This document shows positions 10,858 through 21,363 of a DNA stretch of 64,000 nt, piece after piece. Source of the DNA: UBA7396 sp964527685 (lineage in GTDB: Bacteria; Patescibacteriota; Gracilibacteria; BD1-5; UBA6164); contig CAZGOC010000003.1 in assembly GCA_964527685.1 (NCBI GenBank), positions 40,831 to 104,830 of the forward strand, read 5' to 3'. Within the stretch, counting starts at the first letter, position 1. Every line of letters starts with the position of its first letter. The notes under the pieces are model-generated. The model was given only the letters and a program-made list of their open reading frames with translations. It did no database searches and was not told the origin of the DNA. A program made the position numbers and the translations under genes.

Positions 10858-10945
10858 TTAAGTAGTATTTACGAAGATAGGTACCACTATTTTCTTTTAA
10901 ATCTTCTAAAATAAAAACAAGAAAATAATTAAATTTACAAAACAA
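10858..10945. repeat. Intergenic stem-loop repeat, copy A
   Basis: An imperfect stem-loop (aagtagt / actattt) encloses a loop with gaagataggtacc. It is followed by a tail (taaatcttctaaa, then attaaatttac) that matches the tail of the element at about 17985-18070. In both copies the loop keeps the pattern gaa-ata-gta while the stem sequence differs. Confidence 0.4.
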
Positions 10946-10955
10946 TTAGTTAAAT

Positions 10956-11190
10956 AAAAAATACTCCACTAGAATATACAAATATTTCAAAAGAAAGTAT
11001 TTTATGACTTGAACAAAATAAATATAATCTATATTTTTCTACTTTTGAAAATTTATTAAAAACTAATTTTGAAAACAAAGACTAATTAATTCAGTTACTA
11101 AATAATATAGATAGATGAATTTGATTTAATTGAGTATTTTAAATCTTAATTTATTTTAGTAGATAAAATAATTAAATTCTATCATTCAAT
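10956..11190 (+). pseudogene. Decayed partial copy of the 5' part of the gene at 11917
   Basis: Reading in frame gives KESILGLEQNKYNL, then FSTFENLLKTNFENKD, which lines up with KESIPGLDQEKYDL and FSTFENLLKTDFENKD of the 527-residue protein starting at 11917. The copy has lost 15 bases between the two blocks and carries a TAA where the intact gene has AAA directly after FENKD. Similarity continues at the DNA level to about 11190 and then fades, with no start codon at the left. It is a remnant of a duplication, about 0.95 kb upstream of the intact gene. Confidence 0.75.
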
Positions 11191-11255
11191 AATCTTGCAT
11201 TTTTTAAAAAAATAAGTAAAATATACAAAATTATATATTTTAACTATAAAATATT

Positions 11256-11843
11256 ATGACAAATAAATTATCACCTGAAGTACAAGTTTGTTACAATGAA
11301 GTGCAAAAATCTCCAGAAAATCAAAGACAATTTATTTTTGAAAGAGCTTGTCAAAAAATAAAAGACAAAACTCAAATAGCATTACTTGTAGCTATGTTAT
11401 GATTATCACAAGCCCCTAATACTGTTCAAGCTTGAGAACCTCAAAAAATTGAAGCAGTTAAAGCAAATTCTGTAGTAAATAATCCTGAATATAAAAAACT
11501 ACTCTCAACTCTTAATGTAGAATTTTCAAGATTAGTTGAACAATGAAAAAAAGAAGTAAGTCCTGAAAATCAAGCTAAATTTGAAAGCTATATGAAATCA
11601 ATAGAAAAAAAATTAAGAGAATGAAGTTTAGCTCTTAGTACACTTAGGGTTTTTACAAGAATGGTATCAGAAAACTGATCTTTTTATACAAATTTCTATA
11701 ATTATGTAGCTAAATTTGAACCATTTGCAGAATTAATAACAGCTCAAAGAATGGAGCATATAGCCCAAAACAAAGAAACAATAGCTCAAAACAAAAGAGA
11801 TATTGCTACTTTAAATGCACTTGCTGATGCATTTAAAGAATAA
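11256..11843 (+). CDS. Unknown protein with an internal hydrophobic segment, 195 residues
   Basis: No family is recognised. Residues 1-38 are charged, residues 39-56 are hydrophobic (TQIALLVAMLGLSQAP), and the remainder is helical and ends in a repetitive NKETIAQNKRDIATLNAL coil. The hydrophobic stretch followed by NTVQAGEP could be an internal signal or anchor with a charged leader. Codons such as CTC, GCC and GGG appear more often than in neighbouring genes, a trait shared with the next gene. A hairpin separates it from the 527-residue gene. Confidence 0.55.
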
Positions 11844-11880
11844 CTCTTTTCAATTTTTGCAAAATAATATCATATATGAT

Positions 11881-11916
11881 AAAATAAGAGAAAGTTTATA
11901 TCTTTCTCTTATTTTT
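11881..11916 (+). terminator. Hairpin directly before the 11917 start codon
   Basis: A 14-bp stem (aaaataagagaaag / ctttctcttatttt) is followed by T and then immediately by the ATG of the next gene. It looks like a terminator for the upstream gene, but its position makes it the whole 5' leader of the downstream gene, so it could also act as an attenuator or block initiation. Confidence 0.6.
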
Positions 11917-13500
11917 ATGAGTGAAACACAAAATACACAATTAGAAAGTATTCATACCACAAAGGAGAGTATTCCATGACTTGATCAAGAAAAGTATGAT
12001 CTATTAAAAAATTACCCAAACTTTTCTACTTTTGAGAATCTCTTAAAAACAGATTTTGAAAACAAAGATAAATTGATTTTATTATTAAATAAAATAGATG
12101 TTATTGATATAGATGATTATTTTTTCAAATGATTTACTTTGGTAGATCAAAAATGAATTAATGAATTTATAAATAATCCTAAATTTGCTTCACTAATAGA
12201 GACACAAACTACTCAAGAAAGTAAGCAAACTTCCCAAGAAAAACTAAAAACCTTTATTAATACATATCCAGTATTTAAAGAATGATTAACAAAATATGCG
12301 CAAAATAATGATAAAAATTTACTAGAATTATTAAAAAAATTTGAAACTTCTCATGATAACAAAGATATAGATGAATTTTTATCATATTTCAAAGATCATC
12401 CACAAAAACTACAAGAAATATTTTCATCTCTGCAAACTGATGAAAAGTCATATAAAGCATTTTATACTTTCCTAGAAAGTTCAGATGATTTAGCACTAAA
12501 ACAAAGACTTCAAACTATTCCAAGGGAACCAAAAGATTTTGCAAGACAAGAAAATAGACTAAATAAACTTCTTGACACTTCACCATATTTTCCAAATACC
12601 AATCCTGAAAATATCAAAAAAGTATGAAGTATACTTACATCTAAAATAGATGAAAAAAATAATTACCATAAAATAATAGAAACTTGAGAGATTCCTCCAT
12701 CTTCATATATAGAATGAAAAAACGGGTATCGTATCAAGACAGATATCATTTCACCAAGACTTCTAGAGATCAGATCTGCATTTACTACTGAAAAATTAAG
12801 AATTGACTGGCAAAAGAATATACTAGAAAATAAATTACAATCCCTTAACTTAGACAATATAGAAAATACTCAAAACCAACTAAAGACAGATATAGAAGCC
12901 TTAACTCAAAAAAAACAAAATTCTTGACTTTCTTTTGGAGAAGAAATAAAACTTGAATGACTTCAAATAGATTTAAAAGAAATTGAAAGTTTGATTTTAA
13001 AACAACAAGAAATTAAATGAAAAATTGATACACTAAATAAAGAACTTTCTCAAAGAGAAGATGAATTTTTAAAATACTATACTCTTGAAATGTGAAACTC
13101 AGGTGAAAGTATAAACTTAAAAGATACTCAAGCCCAAGATACACTTAATTTTTTAGATACTTTATGAATACTTCATATACCTTTTAGTGACTACATAAAA
13201 TTACAAAGCTTTATAAATAAAAATCAAGTTTCTTTGGGGTTATCAAAGCCCCTTGATATAAACAAATGATTTACTAAAAATGACTCGATAGATGAAACAA
13301 AAAATAGTGATAGAGAATTTTTAAATATTTGGAATAAAATACTTTGAAAAGAAAATAATCTCTCTATAGAAAGTTTAAGAGGATGAAATTTGTGAGATAG
13401 ATTTTCTTCTAGTTCTTTTGGAGAAAATTTGAAGCAAAATTGATTATTAAATAATGATGGAAGATTAAATTTTAATGAAGTTGAAAAAAAGATTCTTTAA
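11917..13500 (+). CDS. Large coiled-coil protein, unknown function, 527 residues
   Basis: No recognised family. The N-terminal 90 residues hold STFENLLKTDFENKDKL, a segment also found in the remnant at 10956. Residues around 280-400 form a strong coiled coil (TEKLRIDWQKNILENKLQSL to QQEIKGKIDTLNKEL). The C-terminus is Ser/Gly/Asn rich. No signal peptide or membrane segment is seen, and it is likely cytoplasmic or exported without a classical signal. CTC, ATC and ACC codons are frequent for this genome. The only clue to function is that a duplicated copy nearby has decayed, which is the pattern of a variable or accessory gene family. Confidence 0.6.
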
Positions 13501-13605
13501 AATAATGAGAGTATATCTATTATATCTGTTATGCATTTTATTAAAAATAAATTTGAAATATTTTATTCAATATATATAATGATTTCTTAAAAGTTTAAAA
13601 AAATA

Positions 13606-15348
13606 ATGAATAAAATATTACCAGCCATATTATTTTCTTGAACATTAGCTTTATTATGACCTAATAAAGCTTTTTGAAATGAAAAAATTTCAACTAATTC
13701 AGATGAAATTACTGAAAAAGTGACTCAAATATTAAGTTTAGATAAAGAATACTCAAAAATAATTGATGAAAAACTTTCAAAATTAGAAATTGATGAGTGA
13801 ATAAAACAAGAAATAAGAGAATTATTTCAAGATAAAACTTTTCAAAAAGAAATATTTAAAATTCTTAAACAAGAATTTAATTGGTCAATTGAAAATATAT
13901 TGTCTGCAATAATATTGTGATTTTTATATTGATATGCTTATTATTGAACTGTAAAAAAAGTTAAAAAAGATTCAATGGAAATAGTTGTAAAAAGTTTTGT
14001 TACATTTTCACTAACTAGCTGATGAATGGTTTTTGTTAACTGATTTGTTCCTTGATCATTAGTTTATTTTGAATCATTTTTACTTGCTTGATATGTTGTT
14101 TATTTACATTTAAAAAATAAAAGAGAATGAAGAGTTCAGAAATTTGCAAACTTTTCTGAATTTATTGATAAAAATCCTCTTCCAGTTGTTAGATATGATA
14201 AGAATTGAAAACCTATTTTATGGAACAAAAAAATGGAAGAAGAGACAGGTTATAATTATAATAAGATTTTAGAATATTATGAAAAAAAATGAGAAGTAAT
14301 GACTCTTTTATATAAATGATATAATTTAGAAAAAGTAGAAGAATATTTATCAAAAATAAAAAAGACATGAATTTGATATAAAAATATTGCATTTACTATG
14401 ACAACAAAATATTGAGAAGAAAAAACTTTTTTATGGACTACAATGCCTGATTGAATTTGATGAACAATAAGAACTGCTAGATTATTAACAGATGAAAATG
14501 AAATTAAAGATGAATTAAAAAGAACAAAAGATTTACTAAATAATACATATAATGAAATAAACACTAAAGATGATATAGAAATGTTAGCAAAAATTGATGA
14601 TGCAATAATTAATAATAAAATAATTCCTTTTTATCAACCTATTTACCATACTAATGATACTTCAAAAATATATAAATATGAAGTATTAATGAGAATAAAA
14701 AATAATGATGGAACTTTTGAATCTCCTTTAAGGTATTTAGAAGTAGCTAAAAAATATAATAGACTAGTTGCTATTTTTAATGTAATTTTAAACAAAGTTT
14801 TTTTAAAAGCATCAGAAAATGATTTAAAATTTTCTATAAATATTTCATGACAAGATATGTCTAATCCAGATTTAATTTCAATATTAATGGCTTGAATTGA
14901 AAAATATTGAATAGATCCTTCTAGAATTACACTTGAAATACTTGAATGAGAATGGAATAAAGATTTTGATCATTTTGATATAATTACAAAAATTAAATCA
15001 AAAAAATTTAGGATAGCTATGGATGATTTTGGTTCTGATAATTCTAATTTAAATAGACTACTTGATTTGTTAAATAATAAACAAATAGATGAATTAAAAA
15101 TTGATTGACATATAATCAAATATTTAATTGATAAAGAAAAATGAATTGAAAATGATGATAAAAATATTAAATTATCAATTTTAACAAAAGAAATTCTTAG
15201 ATGAGTTATTAATGCTTGTCATAAAGTTTGAATTTTGATAATAGCTGAATATATTGAAAATGAAGAGATATTAAATGAATGTAAAAGTCTATGAATAGAT
15301 TATTTACAATGATTTTATTTATCTAAACCCTTAGAAAATATTAAATAA
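13606..15348 (+). CDS. Membrane PAS-EAL protein, probable c-di-GMP phosphodiesterase
   Basis: 580 residues. A signal-like N-terminus (PAILFSGTLALL) is followed by a helical region, then two or three membrane segments at about residues 98-165 (SAIILGFLYGYAYYG and following). A PAS-like domain (about 180-290, VRYDKNGKPILWNKKMEEE) leads to an EAL domain (about 325-580). The catalytic set appears complete: YEVLMRI (the EAL position), SINIS, LEILEGE, DDFG, KIDG, AEYIE and QGFYLSKPL. It should hydrolyse c-di-GMP to pGpG at the membrane. It lies 15 bases before the GGDEF gene and shares the PAS-like domain with it, so the pair probably works as opposing arms. Confidence 0.88.
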
Positions 15349-15363
15349 ATAATTAAAATTTTT

Positions 15364-16746
15364 ATGGAAGTAAACAAATTACATACTAATACTATAAATA
15401 CTCAAACTTTAGTTACTATAATTAATGATTTTATTAATCAAGTTAAAAAAGAACATCATTTTATTTTAGAGTGAAACTTTGACATAAATCAAATAATAAA
15501 TGATTTTTTATTAAAGTTTGATTTTAATGATATACAAATAACAGATATTAAAGAAAATCTTTCTTCAATTGAATTTGGTACAGAATTAGTTGAATTAATT
15601 AAATTATTATCTGAAATAAATTATGTTAATAATCCAAAATATTTAATTTTAATTTCATCAATAATTTGATTCTTACATTGATATTCAGAAAAATTTAATA
15701 AACATTATATTTTGGTAAAATATGATAAAAACTGAAAACCAACTTTATGGAATAAAAATATGGAAGAAGAAACATGATATACATATGAAGAAATTATTAA
15801 ATATTATGAAGAACATTGAGAAGTAATGACTTTATTGTATAAATGAGAAAATATAAAAAAAGTAGAAGAATATTTAAATAAAATAAAAGAAACATGACTT
15901 TGATATAAAAATATTGCTTTTACTATGACTACAAAAAATTGAGAGGAAAAAATTTTTTTATGGACTACTTTTCCTGATTTAGAAGGAGGAACAATAAGAA
16001 CTGCTAGACTATTAATAGATGAAAATGAAATTAAAAAAGAACTTGAAAATACAAAAAAATTATTAAAAATGGATGTATTAACTTGAATATATAATAAAAG
16101 GGCTTTTATTGAAGATATTGATAAAAAAATTTTTGATAAAAGAAGAAAATTACCTTTTATTGTATCAATGTTTGATATTGATAATTTTAAATCAATAAAT
16201 GATAAACTTTGACATAATATTTGAGATAAAGTTTTAATAGAATTAACTAAATTTTTAAAATTAAAAATAAGAAATACTGATGTATTATATAGACTTCATT
16301 GAGATGAATTTGTTATTATTTTTGAATCTGATAATATTTTAGAATTATCAAAAAAAATTAATAAGATAAGAGAGGAGTTTTTTTCTTATGTAAAAGAAAA
16401 AATAGGACTTGAAAAGTGAGTTTGAACAAGTTGGTGAAGTATATGCATCCCAGTTTTAAAACCAGGATTAAAAATTGATTTTAATGAAGAATTTCAAAAA
16501 ATTGATAAATATATGTATGCTGTAAAATATTTTAAATTAATTTCAGATATATTAATTGCAAAAAATGATATTAATGAAGGATTTGAAGAAAAAAATGGGA
16601 CAGCTTACCCATTATTTAATGATAATTGAGATTTTGTTTGAGTTAATATTTTAAAATCAAATTGAACAATGTTTTTATCACGAGCAGATTTAAATTTAAT
16701 TATTGAAAGAAAAAAAGAAATTGATGATCGAAAAATGAGATTATAA
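15364..16746 (+). CDS. PAS-GGDEF protein, probable diguanylate cyclase with altered HGDEF motif
   Basis: 460 residues. The N-terminal 110 residues are helical with one short hydrophobic segment (LILISSIIGFLHG). A PAS-like domain follows at about 120-230 and is nearly identical in places to the one in the preceding EAL protein (KYDKNGKP, EEETGY, LLYKGEN, TMTT). The GGDEF domain runs from about 240 to 400: FDIDNFKSIND, then RNTD-x5-HGDEF at 312-316. RNTD matches the inhibitory I-site RxxD. The first Gly of GGDEF is His312, and whether the enzyme still makes c-di-GMP is uncertain. A C-terminal 60-residue tail (NGDFVGVNILKSNGTMFLSR) is unfamiliar. Confidence 0.82.
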
Positions 16747-16759
16747 GATAATAATTTTT

Positions 16760-17920
16760 TTAAATCACAGCTTTAGCAACTTCATCTGCAACTCAAACAT
16801 CAAAAGGTGAGGGGATGATTTTATTAAAAGTTGGGTCTTTAATCATATTTGCAAGATTTTTTCGTGCCTTTATTTTCATTTCATCTGTTATTTTAGGAAC
16901 TTTATTTTTTAAAGCTCATTTAAATATTCAAGGAAAAACAAGTACATTATTTAATTGATTTGGATAATCAGATCTTCAAGTTGCAACTATTTTTGCTCAA
17001 GCATCATAAGCATCTTCAGGCATAATTTCTGGAATTGGGTTTGCCATAGCAAAAATAATAGGATCTTTATTCATTGATTTAACCATTTCTTTTGTTAAAA
17101 CTAAAGCAGCTGATACTCAAATAAATATATCTCTTCAAACAATTGCTTCTTTTAATCATCATTTTATACAATCTTTACTTTCAGGATTTAAAACACAAGC
17201 TGTATTTGTGATATTTGTAAGCATTTCTTTTTCTACATTTAAATTTCATCTTCAAGCATAAATAGTTCATTTACTATCAACTACAACGATGTCTTTTATT
17301 CAATAAAGATGAAGTAATTTTGTAATAGCTACTCAAGCAGCTCAAACTCAATTTATTAATACTTTTACATCTTTTATATCTTTTTTTACTATTTTTAATG
17401 CATTTATAAGTCAAGCAAGAGTAACAATTGCTGTTCAGTGTTGATCATCATGAAAAACTGGTATATCAAGTTCATTTTTTAAAGTTTCTTCTATTTCAAA
17501 ACATCTAGGAGATGAAATATCTTCTAAATTTATTCATCAAAAAGTTGGAGCAATATGTTTTATAGTTTCAATAATTTCTTTAGTATCTTTTGTGTTTAAA
17601 ATAATTGGAAAAGCATTTATTCATCAAAATTCTTTAAATAAAATTGCTTTTCATTCCATAACAGGAAGTGAAGCTTCTGGTCCTATATCTCAAAGTCATA
17701 AAACTGCAGTACCATCACTTATAACAGCTATTGTATTTGATTTTAGAGTATAGTCATTTACCTTTTTTTTATCTTTAGCTATTTCAAGGCAAGGTCAGGC
17801 AACTCATGGTGAATAATAAGTAGATAAATCTTCTCTAGTTTTTAGTGGTACTTTAGATATTGTTTCTAGTTTTCAACTAAATTCTTTATGTTTTTTTAAG
17901 CTTTCTGCAAAATAATCCAT
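16760..17920 (-). CDS. NAD(P)-dependent malic enzyme, short bacterial type
   Basis: Oxidative decarboxylation of malate to pyruvate. The 386-residue length matches the short bacterial malic enzymes without the phosphotransacetylase tail. Seen: YYSPGVAGPCLEIA, then DGTAVLGLGDIGPEA, the metal-binding FHDDQHGTAIV, the dinucleotide fold GVGAAGVA, and AMANPIPE. Start ATG 17918-17920, stop TAA at 16760-16762. It converges with the GGDEF gene (14 bases apart) and has a long 5' spacer that holds the repeat element at about 17985-18120. In a fermentative small-genome bacterium this could feed pyruvate or supply NAD(P)H (inference). Confidence 0.93.
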
Positions 17921-17984
17921 TTTTTATAAATTAAAAATTAAATTACTATAAAATATATAGCATATTTTAAAAAAAGCAAATTTA

Positions 17985-18120
17985 AATATAAAAATTGGTA
18001 ATGGTCATGAAAATAAGTATCACCAATTTTCTATAAATCCTCTAAATAAAAATAAAAAAATTAAATTTACTAAATTAGAGTATAATACATTTTTTTAATT
18101 TTTCAACAAGAGATTTTTAT
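17985..18120. repeat. Intergenic repeat element, composite copy B
   Basis: The left half is a perfect 9-bp stem (aaaattggt / accaatttt) around a loop with gaaaataagtatc. Its tail ends in attaaatttac and resembles copy A at about 10858-10945. The right half, 18093-18117, is a 25-base stretch ending caacaagagatttt that recurs exactly at 56168-56192. Two different partial copies elsewhere suggest one mobile or RNA-coding element with sub-parts. Confidence 0.5.
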
Positions 18121-18209
18121 CAAGTACCCATGTTTAGGTACAGATAGTAATATCCTTTGAAATAAATTTGATTTTTTAAAAAAAAATTATATATTTAGTT
18201 TTTAAAAAT

Positions 18210-18284
18210 GGATTTGTAGCTTAGTGGTAGAGCAGGGCCCTCTTAAGGCCAAGGTCGTGGGTTCAATCCCCACCAGATCCACCA
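18210..18284 (+). tRNA. tRNA-Lys (anticodon CUU)
   Basis: A full cloverleaf of 75 nt with encoded CCA. The acceptor ggatttg pairs with cagatcc. The D-arm is GCTT...AGC, the anticodon loop is ctcttaa with CUU, and the T-arm is gtggg-ttcaatc-cccac. The discriminator base is A. The anticodon stem has one mismatch at the top (G27 opposite A43). It is one of two tRNA genes seen in the window. Confidence 0.93.
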
Positions 18285-18295
18285 AACAATTATAA

Positions 18296-18321
18296 AAAAG
18301 GCTAGTTTTAACTGAGCCTTT
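18296..18321 (+). terminator. Hairpin terminator after tRNA-Lys
   Basis: The stem aaaggct / agccttt with a 12-base loop and a T-rich tail lies 12 bases after the tRNA CCA end. Confidence 0.6.
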
Positions 18322-18340
18322 ATATTTTATTAAAACCATT

Positions 18341-19333
18341 ATGATAAATAAATTACCAAAAGATTTTTTAGATAAATTAAATCAAATTTATAATAAAACT
18401 GAACTTGAAACTATTTTTAAATGATTTCAGGTTATTAAAAGAAAAGTGACATTTAGAGTAAATACTTTAAAATCAACAAATAAAGAAATTGAGGATTATT
18501 TGAATAATATATGATTTTTATTTAAAAAAATAAATTATTTAGATAATTGATATATTTTGCTTGAAAAACAAGAAAAAGATATATGGGATTTAGATATTTT
18601 TAAAGAGTGAAAAATATATTTACAATGAATTACAAGCCAATTTATAGGACAAATCTTAACAAATGATTTAAACAATTTTAAAAATAAAGAATTAAAAGTC
18701 CTTGATTTAACTGCTTCTCCTTGATGAAAAATAACTCATATTTGAGCTTTAACAAGAGACAAAAAAGAATTATATGCAAATGATTTAACATCAATTAGAA
18801 TTGATAAATTAAAATATTTAACAAACAAACTTTGATTTGAAAATATAAATATTATAAAAAATGATGCAAGAAAGTTAAAAGATATTTTTCCACAAAATAG
18901 CTTTGATATAATTATAGCAGATTTACCTTGTAGTGCTGAATGAAGAATTAATTTAAATAAAGAAAAATCATACTTTTTTTTAAATAATAAAGATATAAAT
19001 AAAAAAAATTATAAATTACAAAAAGAAATTTTAGAAAATAATATAGAATTATTAAAAGAGTGATGAATTTTAATCTATTCAACTTGTACACTAGATCCTT
19101 TAGAAAATGAAGGAATAGTTCATTTTTTACTATCAAATAATAAAAATCTAAAACTAGAGGATATTTCAAGTTTTTTTGATTACAAAGAGTTAGAAAATAT
19201 AAAGAAATCTTGAATTAAAAGTTACTCAAAATATATTTTCAAAAATGATATCACAAAAACACTTAGATTATTACCAAGTGAAAATACAGAATGATTTTTT
19301 ATTGCTAAATTTAAAAAAGTATGAATGAGTTAA
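18341..19333 (+). CDS. RsmB/NOP2-family rRNA cytosine-C5 methyltransferase
   Basis: 330 residues. The SAM-binding block LDLTASPGGKITHIG (normally D-x-CAAPGGKT) has Thr where most members have Cys. The motif IV Cys is in DLPCSAEG, and the motif VI nucleophile Cys is in IYSTCTL. It is shorter than RsmB and lacks the NusB-like N-domain, closer to RsmF- or NOP2-like enzymes. The reading frame passes the TGA at 19322-19324 (as Gly) and stops at TAA 19331-19333, overlapping the next gene by 13 bases. Confidence 0.85.
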
Positions 19334-20187
19334 AAGATTTTTTAATACAACATTTTGATTTTATATTAATAGTATTAATTATTTTTTGTTATATTATAAT
19401 AGATTTATATTTAACTAGAAAAAATAAAAAACTAAAAAAAGAAATCCATAAAAAATATGATATTATAAATATAGAACAATCTTCAATTAGTGAAATAGAA
19501 GCTATAGACAATGAAGAACAATTAAAATATTATAAAAATAAAAACCTTATATCATTTATAAGATTTTGAATTATAATTTTTTTAATATTTTTTTATATTT
19601 TAAATAAATTACCAAATTTTTTCTCATTTTTTGCTATTGCAATGTGAGCTATAATAATAACTTTTAAAGAAATTATTTTATGTTTTATAGCATTTTTTTA
19701 TATTTCAACTCAGTATAAAATTTGAGATGAAATCATAGTTTGAGACTTAAAATGAGAAATACTTTATTTTAATATGATAAATGTATGAATTGTTTGAGTA
19801 GATGAAAACTGAGAAAATACAGGGCAGTTTTTTTTAATCCCAAACTTTAAATTTTTTACAGAAAATATTAAAAAAGAAGATATAGATTTACATAAATATA
19901 AAAAACAAGAAATAACTATTTATTTCAATAAAGAGTTTAATTTGCCATTTGAAGAATTTTTAAATAGTTTAACTATTTATTTACAAGAAAATCTCCCAAG
20001 AAGAAGTATAAATAATGTATGAAATTTTAAAACATATATTTGACATAAGTATAAAATCAAATTTTCTTATGATGATAGAGAAAATTTAGTTATAAAAATA
20101 AGTTTTATCATAAAACCAAAAGATATATATACTTTTGAAAAAAAAATTTTTTTATTTATTGAATGATTAAAAAAACCTATTTTATAA
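19321..20187 (+). CDS. MscS-like mechanosensitive channel protein
   Basis: 288 residues. Three membrane segments are visible at about residues 12-32, 80-96 and 100-130. The pore-lining helix is followed by the MscS beta-domain signature YKIGDEIIVGDLKGEILYFN and IPNFKFF. The C-terminal soluble domain carries charged residues and ends LFIEGLKKPIL. It would protect against osmotic downshock by opening under membrane tension. Its ATG overlaps the last codons of the rRNA methylase gene, so the two are likely translationally coupled. A hairpin follows at once. Confidence 0.8.
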
Positions 20188-20191
20188 AAAC

Positions 20192-20220
20192 AAAAAAAGT
20201 TAGAATTTCTAACTTTTTTT
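20192..20220. terminator. Shared bidirectional terminator
   Basis: The inverted repeat aaaaaagttagaa / ttctaactttttt serves both mscS-like (+) and aroG (-). The TAG stop of aroG (20209-20211) lies inside the hairpin. Confidence 0.8.
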
Positions 20221-21276
20221 TAATTTTTTTACTATATTTAGTTCACTAATCATTTCTATATTTGTTTCCCAATTAACACAAGCATCAGTTATACTTACTC
20301 AAGGTAATAAATCATTCCTTAAATGTTGATTTCATTCATTTAAATTTCACTCTATCATTATTCAAACAATATTTTTATTTCAAAAAATTATTTGATTTGC
20401 AATATCACTTGAAACAAGAGGTTGATTTTTATAATTTTTATTACTATTTCAATGAGATACATCAACTATAATTCAAGTTTTTATTTGATTTTTTTCTAAA
20501 ATTTCACTAGTTTTTTTTATATTTTCTTTACTATAATTAGGTCAAGTACTTCATCATCTTAAAATTATATGTCCATCTTGATTTCAAGTAGTTGTTACTT
20601 TTGCAACTTCTCAGTCTTTTGTTACAGATAAAAAAGTATGTTTTCATTTAGATGATTTTATAGCATCTATTGCAATTTGAATATCTCAAGAAGTTCAGTT
20701 TTTAAATCAAACAGGCATTGATAATCAAGAAACTAATTTTCTATGTTCTTGACTTTCAGTAGTTCTTGCTCAAATAGCTCACCAACTTACTAAATCTCAA
20801 ATATATTGAGGAGTTATTGTATCTAAAAATTCAACAGCAGTTGGAATTCACATTTTATTTATTTTTAAAAGTAAATCTCTTGCTATATGAAGCCCATCAT
20901 CTATTTCACAACTATCATCTAAATACGGATCATTTAATAATCATTTCCATCAAACTGTAGTTCTTGGTTTTTCAAAATAAGTTCTCATTACTAAAAATAA
21001 GTGAGGATTATTTTCTTTTATACTTTTTAATAATTCAGCATATTCTAAAGCTTCGTCTACGTTGTGTATAGAACAAGGTCAAGTTATAACAACTAATCTA
21101 TCATCTTTTAAATTTATAATATTACTTATAGAATTTCTTGATAAATCTATAAACTCAGCTGTTTTTTCATCAAGAGGGTATTTAGATATTAAATTTTTAG
21201 GAGAAGTGATTTTTTCTATATTATCAATTCTTTTATCATCTACTATCGATAAAGTATCTTTAACTGGTTGTATCAT
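20209..21276 (-). CDS. aroG: 3-deoxy-7-phosphoheptulonate (DAHP) synthase, type I AroG/F/H family
   Basis: First committed step of aromatic amino-acid synthesis: phosphoenolpyruvate + erythrose 4-phosphate to DAHP. The 355 residues match the AroG/F/H family length. Seen: GPCSIH at 66-71 with the metal-ligand Cys68, LVMRTYFEKPRTTVGWKG, AIGARTTESQ, FKNGTSGD, then VDVSHGNSNK and IMIEGNLNEG. The start is ATG 21274-21276. A leader peptide and attenuator lie directly upstream (21299-21412), so the gene is very likely controlled by phenylalanine. No other aromatic-pathway gene is in the window. The symbol denotes the family; the feedback specificity cannot be read. Confidence 0.93.
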
Positions 21277-21298
21277 AAAAATATTTTTAAAAAATAAA

Positions 21299-21322
21299 AA
21301 AGTTCTTTTGTTAAAGAACTTT
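21299..21322 (-). terminator. Attenuator terminator hairpin before aroG
   Basis: On the - strand the transcript forms a perfect 10-bp stem, aaaguucuuu / aaagaacuuu, with loop aaca, followed by a U-rich run, 23 bases before the aroG ATG. Its 5' arm and loop are also complementary to a segment at 21353-21363 inside the leader peptide gene, so the terminator competes with an antiterminator. Confidence 0.8.
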
Positions 21323-21363
21323 GTTTTGTAATTTAAATATAAAAAACTAATCCTTTAACAAAG
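21305..21363 (-). promoter_or_regulatory. Antiterminator of the Phe attenuator
   Basis: The segment cuuuguuaaag (21363 to 21353 on the - strand) can pair with cuuuaacaaaag (21316 to 21305), giving 11 base pairs with one bulged A. That uses up the loop and 3' arm of the terminator. The first segment lies in the last codons of the leader peptide. A ribosome stalled at the Phe codons leaves it free, which favours read-through into aroG; a ribosome that reaches the stop codon covers it, which favours termination. Confidence 0.7.

Larger units (their letters stand above)
10788..11255. other. Intergenic region with a repeat element and a gene remnant
   Basis: From left to right: the promoter zone of the - strand gene; a stem-loop element at about 10858-10945 that resembles the one at about 17985-18070; the decayed gene fragment at about 10956-11190; and a short AT-rich leader for the gene at 11256. 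Confidence 0.5.
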
